Assembly: GCF_020783335.1 (NCBI RefSeq)
Contig: NZ_CP086068.1
Location: 4,464,001-4,528,000 of the forward strand
Direction: 5' to 3'
Length of the DNA stretch: 64,000 bases
DNA from: Mucilaginibacter daejeonensis
Lineage (GTDB): Bacteria; Bacteroidota; Bacteroidia; Sphingobacteriales; Sphingobacteriaceae
Below are positions 1-7,005 of the stretch, one piece after another; the first letter of the stretch is position 1; every line of letters starts with the position of its first letter. The notes below the pieces were generated by a model. The model was given only the letters and a program-made list of their open reading frames with translations, ran no database searches and had not been told where the DNA came from. Made by a program: the position numbers and the translations under genes.

Positions 1-1053
1 TCCTAAGTAGTGAACATTAATGCCGGGCATGGGCTTGCCCTGGGTCATGATCTGGGCAGGTACATTAGGTATATCATATTTCCCGATCTTAAGGCGCTCC
101 AGATCAGCGGTGATCACGGGCACTTCGTTACCTCTGGTGCCATGCATGATCATCTTTTTGATCACCGGCATTTTCTCGGCCGGGAACCGTGCAGCGGTCA
201 AGGCATCATTATCTAACATGAGGGCGCGCTGGTAACCGGTGTCAAAAAAGAACAAGCTTTTACTTTTGACGCCGTTTTGTGATATCTCGCTTTCTATGAA
301 TGGTTTGTTCTTGATAAAGATGAGCTCGAATCTTTGGTAGCCTTTATCATGTAAGATGTGCTCAGGCATTTTGGAGTGAACGATCATGCGATGTTGGTCA
401 TAATCCAGTTCCACGATCATCCCATCAAATAAGTTCCAACCTAACAAGCCATCCACGCCATGGCCGGCCTGCCTGATGTCGTATAGCTTGCTTTGGTAGA
501 TCTGCTTACCTACTTGAATACCATAAGGTCGGCTGTACAACTCCGGTTTCGACCTTACCTTTTTTTCCAGGCTCTCGTTAATGATACATACCTCTGTCGC
601 TCCGGTATCAAAGTTCAACAACAAGGAGTCGGTACCGTTGATTACTATCGGCACATAATTGGTGTTGTAAGCGTTCAGCAAAAAAGGAATGGTATCATGA
701 ACAACGATGGCCGACCGGCTCAGGTCCTTGAGTCCGGGCGCCTCGATGCGGGTAAGGCACGAATCCTTGCCGTTCAGCAGCACGATCAGATCACGATGCT
801 GGCCTGGCGCGATCTTAAAAGCGATAGAATCCACATCGGTGACGAACCTGACCCGTATGGGCTTGGTCAGCTTACCCGTCGAATGTACATCCAGCTTTAG
901 CTTTGGGTTGATGCCCCAATTAGATACCGCACCATGCTGCTCGTATATCCTGGCTTGGTTAGAGTTTGCTTTGACCACTGGTAATTTGGTTTGTGCGGTG
1001 CCATAAAAGCAGCTGATCGATAATGCTAAGGCTGATAGGTATCTCATGCCCAT
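1..1053 (-). CDS. Aspartyl protease family protein (retropepsin-like), 3' end cut by window edge
   Basis: Reading the minus strand from 1053 gives an uninterrupted frame to base 1 with no stop, so the C-terminus lies outside the window. It begins with a short hydrophobic leader ending in GTAQ, which suggests export to the periplasm or surface. Two aspartic-protease-type motifs are visible, FDTGA (Asp near residue 147) and FDTGY (Asp near residue 268), each in a hydrophobic beta context (LLLNFDTGA, SLFFDTGY). A GLLGWNLF segment follows the first, as in clan AA proteases. The two half-domains suggest a single-chain enzyme, or one domain that has diverged. In-frame ATGs at 1053 and 1047 are both possible starts. 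Substrate unknown. It is divergent from rtcB2 and shares the intergenic region with it. Confidence 0.8.
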   Translation of the reverse strand, partial: MGMRYLSALALSISCFYGTAQTKLPVVKANSNQARIYEQHGAVSNWGINPKLKLDVHSTGKLTKPIRVRFVTDVDSIAFKIAPGQHRDLIVLLNGKDSCLTRIEAPGLKDLSRSAIVVHDTIPFLLNAYNTNYVPIVINGTDSLLLNFDTGATEVCIINESLEKKVRSKPELYSRPYGIQVGKQIYQSKLYDIRQAGHGVDGLLGWNLFDGMIVELDYDQHRMIVHSKMPEHILHDKGYQRFELIFIKNKPFIESEISQNGVKSKSLFFFDTGYQRALMLDNDALTAARFPAEKMPVIKKMIMHGTRGNEVPVITADLERLKIGKYDIPNVPAQIMTQGKPMPGINVHYLG

Positions 1054-1096
1054 AAATTAAATAATTACATCGACTTAATGCGTTTGAAAATATTAG

Positions 1097-1129
1097 TTCA
1101 GCAACGTTTTGCGGATATTTGTATATTTG
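1097..1129 (+). promoter_or_regulatory. Candidate Bacteroidota promoter for rtcB2-prfH leader
   Basis: TATATTTG at 1122-1129 matches the Bacteroidota -7 consensus TAnnTTTG. A weak -33 candidate (TTCA) lies 21 bases upstream. A start about seven bases downstream would give a leader of roughly 440 nt before rtcB2. Confidence 0.35.
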
Positions 1130-1172
1130 CGACCAATTCCTGATCTGTTAACTTCTTAAATAACAAAGGATC

Positions 1173-1217
1173 ATGACAGCGCAATACCACATATCGCCCC
1201 TTTCGCTCATTGCCTAA
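1173..1217 (+). CDS. Candidate leader peptide, 14 residues
   Basis: The frame ATG...TAA encodes MTAQYHISPLSLIA. An AAAGGA stretch sits about seven bases before the ATG, a better Shine-Dalgarno-like site than most genes here have. The stop codon TAA lies directly before the 5' arm of an 8-bp hairpin (1219-1226). A short, well-initiated ORF abutting a hairpin in a long leader is the usual layout of translation-dependent attenuation. That function is an inference, and so is whether the peptide is made. Confidence 0.3.
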   Translation: MTAQYHISPLSLIA

Positions 1218-1218
1218 C

Positions 1219-1293
1219 AGGCAGGCCTAACTGCATTTTCTATATTCTGTAGACAGATCGCTTAGGCGACAGCTTGCTTATTTCCGCCTGCCT
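1219..1293 (+). ncRNA. Candidate structured leader RNA upstream of rtcB2
   Basis: AGGCAGGC at 1219-1226 is perfectly complementary to GCCTGCCT at 1286-1293. Inside the enclosed 59 bases lie a TCTG/CAGA tetraloop hairpin (1246-1257) and a possible CCTAA/TTAGG pairing (1226-1230 with 1262-1266), so alternative folds are possible. No known riboswitch consensus was recognised. It lies between the candidate promoter and rtcB2. Confidence 0.35.
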
Positions 1294-1351
1294 CAAACTG
1301 TAGGTCTTTTGAGCATCCTGAAAAGGGTATATCCTCACGTTTGGACGAATC

Positions 1352-1471
1352 ATGAACGATCAACGATCCGTTTCACCTAATTCATATGCGCCAATGAGAC
1401 CATCTAACTCTAATGCCACCATTACCGGCATGACCATAACGCGTTCAATGAATAGCCATCAAGTGGCATAG
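1352..1471 (+). CDS. Possible small ORF in rtcB2 leader, 39 residues
   Basis: An ATG...TAG frame encodes a polar, Ser/Asn/Thr-rich peptide with five Met. It has no signal peptide, membrane segment or recognisable motif. It lies in the roughly 520-base gap before rtcB2, where nothing else was found apart from the leader elements at 1097-1293. It may be chance. Confidence 0.15.
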   Translation: MNDQRSVSPNSYAPMRPSNSNATITGMTITRSMNSHQVA

Positions 1472-1576
1472 TTACTTTATAGGCCTATTCTAACGCATCT
1501 AAACATCAAACATTTGAATATCTGTTCAGGTATGGCCACGCATTGGCCTGCCTGGCACCTAATATCATAAACCCAC

Positions 1577-2977
1577 ATGGGCAATTTAAGAACAAAAGAT
1601 CTGGACAAGATTGGCTATCATAATGACCAGCTGCGAAGCCTGGTGATCAACATAGCCTCCAAGAACTTTAAACACTACAGTAACGAGCAGTTGCTGGATC
1701 TGCTGGTGCAGATCAAAAACGACCCGGAAGCATTTCTGGATAATGAGTTAACGGCCAGGATAGCCGAGAAGATCATGGGCAAAGTGGATAAGCCATCCTT
1801 CACCGCCTACGAATTGAGGAAAGAACCGGTGTACTGTAAGACCTACGGCGGCAAAGGGATCGAAGCGGCCACTAAACAACAAATGGAACTGGCCAACCTA
1901 CTGCCGGTAAGTGTACAAGGGGCATTAATGCCCGATGCACACATGGGCTTCGGGCTACCGATCGGTGGCGTATTGGCCACACTCAATGCCGTGATCCCTT
2001 ACGCGGTAGGGATGGATATCGGCTGCCGCATGGCGCTGTCGATCATTGACGAGGGCAGTGCATATTTGGAACGATATCAGTACCAGATCAAGCAGGCATT
2101 GAAAGATCATACGCACTTCGGCATGGAGGGTGGTCTTTCTGTAAGGCAGGAACACGAGGTATTGGACAGCCCGGTATTTAGCCAAATACCATTCCTAAAG
2201 CCGCTGCGTGGAAAAGCGGTAAGGCAGTTAGGAACGTCGGGCAACGGGAATCATTTTGTCGAGTTCGGCGAGATAGAGCTGCAGCCTGGTAACACGTTGG
2301 GGTTACCTGCTAAAAAATATACTGCTCTATTAACGCACTCAGGCAGCAGGGGTTTAGGCTCGGCCATTGCCAAATATTATACACAAATAGCGATGGATAC
2401 CTGTAAACTGCCGCGCCAGGCGCAGCAACTGGCCTGGCTTGATCTTGACAGCGAGGCCGGACAGGAATACTGGCTCACCATGAACCTGGCAGGTGATTAC
2501 GCCAAGGCCTGTCATGAACGTATACATGCCAATCTGCTAAAGGCACTGGGCTTAAAAGCGTTGCACGTGGTGGAGAACCATCACAATTTTGCCTGGAAGG
2601 ATCAACTGGCCGACGGCCGCGACGTGATCATTCATCGCAAGGGGGCAACACCCGCCCATGCGGGCGAGTTGGGTATCATTCCGGGTAGTATGACCACGCC
2701 TGCCTATTTGGTAACGGGTAAAGGTAATGCTGATGCTTTGTTCTCCGCATCACATGGCGCCGGCCGCATTATGAGCCGTCAAAAGGCCAAGGACAGCATG
2801 ACCGTGTCAGGAATGAAGAAGCTGCTCAGCAATGCGGGCGTAACGCTCATTGGTGGCACTGTAGAAGAGAACCCATTGGCTTATAAGGACATTGAGACCG
2901 TGATAGCCGCTCAGCATGACCTTGTAGATATACAAGGCAAATTTTATCCACGTATCGTTAGAATGAACAAGGAATGA
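1577..2977 (+). CDS. rtcB2: RtcB-family RNA ligase (RtcB2 type)
   Basis: GTP/Mn-dependent RNA ligase that joins 2',3'-cyclic phosphate or 3'-phosphate ends to 5'-OH ends. All family landmarks are present in 466 residues: GMDIGC with Asp147 and Cys150 (metal), GNGNHF (His226), LTHSGSRG (His254), the ENHHN cluster (335-336), HRKGATPA, GIIPGSM, and SHGAGR with His393 as the expected guanylylation site. It overlaps prfH by four bases (ATGA), so the two are translationally coupled. Pairing with PrfH is the hallmark of the RtcB2 subfamily, reported in E. coli to repair ribosomes nicked in the 16S decoding centre by colicin E3-type nucleases. No archease gene is seen nearby. Subfamily assignment rests on this context. 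Confidence 0.9.
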   Translation: MGNLRTKDLDKIGYHNDQLRSLVINIASKNFKHYSNEQLLDLLVQIKNDPEAFLDNELTARIAEKIMGKVDKPSFTAYELRKEPVYCKTYGGKGIEAATKQQMELANLLPVSVQGALMPDAHMGFGLPIGGVLATLNAVIPYAVGMDIGCRMALSIIDEGSAYLERYQYQIKQALKDHTHFGMEGGLSVRQEHEVLDSPVFSQIPFLKPLRGKAVRQLGTSGNGNHFVEFGEIELQPGNTLGLPAKKYTALLTHSGSRGLGSAIAKYYTQIAMDTCKLPRQAQQLAWLDLDSEAGQEYWLTMNLAGDYAKACHERIHANLLKALGLKALHVVENHHNFAWKDQLADGRDVIIHRKGATPAHAGELGIIPGSMTTPAYLVTGKGNADALFSASHGAGRIMSRQKAKDSMTVSGMKKLLSNAGVTLIGGTVEENPLAYKDIETVIAAQHDLVDIQGKFYPRIVRMNKE

Positions 2978-3597
2978 TGATGAAAAAGATGATCATACAG
3001 ATCACATCTGGCAAAGGCCCCGCCGAATGTTGCCGCGTGGTAGCCCGTGTGCAAGAGCTGATGCTACAACAGGCATCGAAACAAGGCATCGCCCTCAGAG
3101 TACTGGAAAACAGAACGGGTGAACATAGAGACACCTTGTTATCAGCTACGCTAAGTGCCGAGGGCGATGACCTGCAAAACTTCATTAGCGAGTGGGCTGG
3201 CACCGTGCAATGGATAGCACAAAGCCCTTACCGCAAGCATCACAAACGTAAGAACTGGTTCGTGGGTGTGGCTGCTTTTGATGTGCAGGAGCTACAGCAG
3301 TGGGACCTGAAAGACGTTAAGCTGGAAACCTGCCGGTCGGCGGGCCCGGGCGGCCAAAATGTGAACAAAGTGGAAACGGCGGTACGCGGAACACACCTTC
3401 CATCAGGCTTACAGGTGATGGCTATGGACAGCCGCTCACAGTTGGAGAACAAGAAGCTTTGCCTGGCCAGGCTTGAAGCAAAGGTGATGGTTTGGCGCAC
3501 CGAGCAACTCATGGAACAGCAGCAAAGCCAATGGCAGGAGCACAACATGCTCGAACGTGGCGGCCCTGTCAAGACCATCAAAGCCGAACTACTTTGA
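2974..3597 (+). CDS. prfH: Peptide chain release factor-like protein PrfH
   Basis: Release-factor homologue of 207 residues, much shorter than RF1/RF2 (about 350-365). The N-terminal domain 1 is missing and no PxT or SPF stop-codon tripeptide is visible. The catalytic loop is intact as SAGPGGQNVNK, with GGQ at residues 126-128, so peptidyl-tRNA hydrolysis should be possible. The family is known to release peptides from ribosomes damaged at the decoding centre, handing the cut 16S rRNA to the partner RtcB2 for ligation. ATGs at 2974, 2977 and 2980 are all in frame; the first overlaps the rtcB2 stop. A strong terminator follows. Confidence 0.92.
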   Translation: MMMKKMIIQITSGKGPAECCRVVARVQELMLQQASKQGIALRVLENRTGEHRDTLLSATLSAEGDDLQNFISEWAGTVQWIAQSPYRKHHKRKNWFVGVAAFDVQELQQWDLKDVKLETCRSAGPGGQNVNKVETAVRGTHLPSGLQVMAMDSRSQLENKKLCLARLEAKVMVWRTEQLMEQQQSQWQEHNMLERGGPVKTIKAELL

Positions 3598-3615
3598 TAC
3601 GTTAACCAAGGCCTC

Positions 3616-3651
3616 AAATGGCCGGAGCCTGATCAGCTCCGGCCATTTTTT
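3616..3651. terminator. Bidirectional terminator between prfH and the DPP-IV gene
   Basis: A 13-bp perfect stem (3616-3628 with 3636-3648) with a 7-base loop is flanked by an A run on the left and a T run on the right. It therefore serves both convergent genes. The T run overlaps the stop codon of the minus-strand peptidase. Confidence 0.85.
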
Positions 3652-5908
3652 ATCGTGCATCCATCAGATATTTGGCAAAGTAAGCCCTCAACCTTTTTTG
3701 GAAATAGCTTTTGGCCGCACCTTCATAGGTATGGTTTTGGCCGGGGAGCACCAACAGGTCAAAATCTTTGTCTGCTTTGATCAGCGCATCCACCATACGA
3801 TAGGTATTGGCCGGGTTCACGTTCTCGTCTACCTCGCCGGTCACCAGCATAAGGTGACCTTTTAATTGTTTGGCCAGGTCCTGGTTCAGTGGCATCTTGG
3901 CGTTAAAACCTTGATAGGTCTCGCCCCAGTTACGGTGATAGATCCGGTTATCATGATTGCCTGACGAGGCTACGCCCACCCGGTACAGATCCGGATATTT
4001 ACACATGGCCGCCACGGTCATCATTCCACCACCCGAATGGCCGAACATCCCTACCTTGCTCATATCCATAAAGGTGTACTTTGACCCTAACTGCTCCAAA
4101 GCATGTTTATCATCATCAATAGCGTTGTCGCGCAGGTTGCCGTAGCCATATTTGTAGTACGCCGCATTGCGTAAGGGCGACCCACCACGATGACCAACAC
4201 ATATAACAATGAAACCCAACTGAGCCAGCGAGGTGTTATTATACTTATCCAGCACGGTAAAATCGCGCCATACGGTCTCGATCTGCGGGCCGGGATATAC
4301 CTGCGAGATAACCGGGTACTTTTTGTTGGGGTCAAAATTGAATGGCTTCCACATTAACCCATAAAGATCGGTCACGCCATCCTTAGCTTTCACCGTAAAA
4401 GGTTCGGCATGTTTCCATCCGTAAGCATACAGTGCGGCCAGGTCGGGCTTATAAACCTCGGCTATTCGTTTCCCATTGGTCGTGCTTAGCGTGGTCACCG
4501 GATTCATATCTATCCTCGAATGATTGTCCACAAAATATTTACGGTCCGGCGAAATGAACACGTTATGCATCGCGTTCTCGGGTGTTAAAAGGCGTTCGGC
4601 CCGGCCATCAAGGCTCATTTTGTATAGATAGGCCTGGTATGGGTCCGCGTTAGGTCGCTTCCCGTAAGCGTAGAGATATAATTGTCCTTTTGCTGTGTCA
4701 ATGGCCGCGATCTTACCGGCGGTCCAGTCGCCTTTAGTGATCCGGTTCACGAGTTCGCCTTGCCCACTGTAACGATAATACTGTCCCCAACCTGTGCGGT
4801 CGCTCCACCAGATTACCTCCTGCCCGGCTTTGATGATGGACACATTGAACATATCCTCGTTGATAAACGGCTTGCTTACCTCTTGAATCACGATGCGTAC
4901 GTTGCCACTTTTCAGATCAACGGCACACAGTTCCATTTCGTCGCGGGTACGTTTACGCCTGATGAGGAAAATCTCCTGCATATCTCCCGGTGAGGGTACC
5001 ATTTCCACCTGCTGGTCGGGCCAACGGTCAATGTTCACCTTGCGTAGCTTTCGCTCCTGGGCATCGCCCACATAAAGTTCGAACTGGGCCACATCCTTAT
5101 CCCCGGGCAGCTCCTCTTTATAGGTAGATACCCGCGGCCGCGGCATGAAGCCTGAGCTAATGACCGACATGGTCAGCACCTTGCGTTTGTCGACACGCAA
5201 GGCATAAAAATATCGCGCATTGACCCACTTAGCTATCGAGGGCATGGCCTTCTCCTTGATGTAAGTTCCCGCTTCATCCACACAGAACGAGCGGTATGGT
5301 TCGGCATCGGTACTAAGCTGTGTCTCGTTAGCCTTGCTACCGGCATCCCCCATATAAAGGTCGTGAGCGCGGGTGTACAACTCGAACTTACCATCTGCCG
5401 ATACGCCGACAAGTGGATAGCTCGGCCGCTTTTCATTTAGCGAATGTACGGTCAAAGCCTTTGTCAGGTAGTGATAGTCGTACGTTTTTCCCTGATATTG
5501 TACCGTAACACACTGCTCATCTGCCGAAAAATTAGGCGAGTAGCTGATCATCCGGCTATCCACCGGCTTTTGCGTAAGGCCTTGTAGTGCTTTGTTGATC
5601 GCCACCTTATCGAACAACTCCGTTTTTTTGCCTGTTGGCATATTAACGATGTAATAGGTGTTTGACCGTTTATCGATTCTAGATGCAACACTATCCTCTT
5701 CAGCTACCGGCCGCTCGTCCATAGCGAACCAAAAACGATCAGATCTTTTCAAAAAGAATGGAGTGACCTTAAGGATACCGGTGCGTTTAGCCAAATTTGG
5801 CGCATCATACTTTTCGGCAGCAGCAAAGTCGGCCCGCTGAGCAAAAAGAGGGATGTAGCAGCAAAGGGCTACCAGCAGGGTGGCACTATTGAGCTTGCTC
5901 TGGCGCAT
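3650..5908 (-). CDS. Dipeptidyl-peptidase IV-like S9 serine peptidase
   Basis: Secreted prolyl-oligopeptidase-family enzyme of 752 residues that removes dipeptides from peptide N-termini. A signal peptide ends at LFAQ. An N-terminal beta-propeller (about residues 60-500) precedes the alpha/beta-hydrolase domain. The triad is visible: Ser625 in GHSGGG, Asp694 in GEVDEN, His726 in GQNHTYEG. It is the last gene of the minus-strand SusCD locus and its start overlaps the thioredoxin-like gene by 23 bases. In context it would trim peptides produced by the metalloprotease upstream in the same unit. Confidence 0.9.
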   Translation of the reverse strand: MRQSKLNSATLLVALCCYIPLFAQRADFAAAEKYDAPNLAKRTGILKVTPFFLKRSDRFWFAMDERPVAEEDSVASRIDKRSNTYYIVNMPTGKKTELFDKVAINKALQGLTQKPVDSRMISYSPNFSADEQCVTVQYQGKTYDYHYLTKALTVHSLNEKRPSYPLVGVSADGKFELYTRAHDLYMGDAGSKANETQLSTDAEPYRSFCVDEAGTYIKEKAMPSIAKWVNARYFYALRVDKRKVLTMSVISSGFMPRPRVSTYKEELPGDKDVAQFELYVGDAQERKLRKVNIDRWPDQQVEMVPSPGDMQEIFLIRRKRTRDEMELCAVDLKSGNVRIVIQEVSKPFINEDMFNVSIIKAGQEVIWWSDRTGWGQYYRYSGQGELVNRITKGDWTAGKIAAIDTAKGQLYLYAYGKRPNADPYQAYLYKMSLDGRAERLLTPENAMHNVFISPDRKYFVDNHSRIDMNPVTTLSTTNGKRIAEVYKPDLAALYAYGWKHAEPFTVKAKDGVTDLYGLMWKPFNFDPNKKYPVISQVYPGPQIETVWRDFTVLDKYNNTSLAQLGFIVICVGHRGGSPLRNAAYYKYGYGNLRDNAIDDDKHALEQLGSKYTFMDMSKVGMFGHSGGGMMTVAAMCKYPDLYRVGVASSGNHDNRIYHRNWGETYQGFNAKMPLNQDLAKQLKGHLMLVTGEVDENVNPANTYRMVDALIKADKDFDLLVLPGQNHTYEGAAKSYFQKRLRAYFAKYLMDAR

Positions 5909-7004
5909 ATCGCTTTTTCATGTCTTTAAATAAACTGATCAAATAAGGGTTGGTCGATGTCTTGTTCACCTCATCATACAGCTTGGTGATCTGTGGAAAG
6001 TTGTAGCCCTTAAATGACCGGCCGAACGTCACGTAGTCAAAAAGTATATGCCGGTTCTCCTCCGAAAATGAACCAACGTTATCAATAAATAAACGGGTCA
6101 CTTTGGGTTCGTCCCTTTCACCGGCTGCCATGGCGATATCCATCATCACCAGCAATTGCGCTTTATCGGGCACTTTGGTCTTTTTGACCTCGGCTTTGTA
6201 CATCTCGAAGGTTTTTTTGTCGTATGGTTTCACCTTGTAGTAGAATCCGTTAAGGGACCACGATGCGATCTGCCTGTACACTGACGACAGCTTACGATCA
6301 ACAGTGTCTTTGGTGTTCTGAGCGGCAAATTCCTGCCAGTGGTCGGTGAGGTATTTAAAGTTGGGGCTGAACAGGTCAGACAGGTACATGGTATAGCGGT
6401 TGCGACCGAAAAGCACCCAATTCTCCGGGCTTGCCTTTTGTTTAGGGGTCAGTATAGCCATCAACTCATCATTAAGTTTCTTAGCTTTTGATATCTCCAT
6501 GATCTTGACCTTGTGCAAAATATATCGCCTCAACAATTCAGGCGAACGTTCTCCACTTTCATAACGGGCATTCAATTGAGCTTCCTCGCTCTTGGTGTTC
6601 ACACCCTTACGGGCGTTCGCAATGAACTCCCCTGCCGGCATCGAGCCTACATATTTATTCCTGGTCTTTCCTTCGCTATCGAGGATCAAATATGATGGAA
6701 AGGCCTCGACCACATAGGTCTTTTTGATGGATGGCCCCTCGCCTTTCTCCATATCCACCTTAATGTTGATGAAATTGGTATTATAGAAGTCGGCCACGCT
6801 ATCTATGGTGAACACGCCCTTTTCCATGTGCTTGCAAGGGATACACCAAGTGGTGAAACAGTCTACAAATACCGGCTTATTCACTGTCTTGGCCTTGGCC
6901 AGGGCTTCCTGAAGGGTCAGCTTTTCGAAATGTATCTCGCTGGTCTGTGCTTTTAACCCAATAGATATCAGGAGCACGGCGATGGTCATCAATATATTTT
7001 TCAT
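5886..7004 (-). CDS. Secreted thioredoxin-fold protein
   Basis: A signal peptide (MKNILMTIAVLL...KAQ) is followed by a thioredoxin-like domain of about 110 residues with the redox motif WCIPC (Cys54, Cys57). The WCxxCK context is like that of DsbD C-terminal and DUF255-type domains. The rest (about residues 130-372) is helical, with no motif I can name. Likely periplasmic thiol-disulfide exchange or redox maintenance. Its position between peptidase genes suggests it services exported enzymes of the locus; that is inferred. The downstream DPP-IV gene overlaps its end by 23 bases. Confidence 0.8.
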   Translation of the reverse strand: MKNILMTIAVLLISIGLKAQTSEIHFEKLTLQEALAKAKTVNKPVFVDCFTTWCIPCKHMEKGVFTIDSVADFYNTNFINIKVDMEKGEGPSIKKTYVVEAFPSYLILDSEGKTRNKYVGSMPAGEFIANARKGVNTKSEEAQLNARYESGERSPELLRRYILHKVKIMEISKAKKLNDELMAILTPKQKASPENWVLFGRNRYTMYLSDLFSPNFKYLTDHWQEFAAQNTKDTVDRKLSSVYRQIASWSLNGFYYKVKPYDKKTFEMYKAEVKKTKVPDKAQLLVMMDIAMAAGERDEPKVTRLFIDNVGSFSEENRHILFDYVTFGRSFKGYNFPQITKLYDEVNKTSTNPYLISLFKDMKKRYAPEQAQ

Positions 7005-7005
7005 G

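Noticed and set aside
1219..1293. tRNA-like fold in the rtcB2 leader
   Set aside because: The closing stem and length suggested a tRNA, but no T-loop (GGTTCRA) or anticodon arm could be placed.
2974..3597. Reading the release-factor homologue as RF2 or ArfB
   Set aside because: Length, missing domain 1, absence of stop-codon tripeptides and coupling to rtcB fit PrfH better; the basic C-terminal tail of ArfB is absent.
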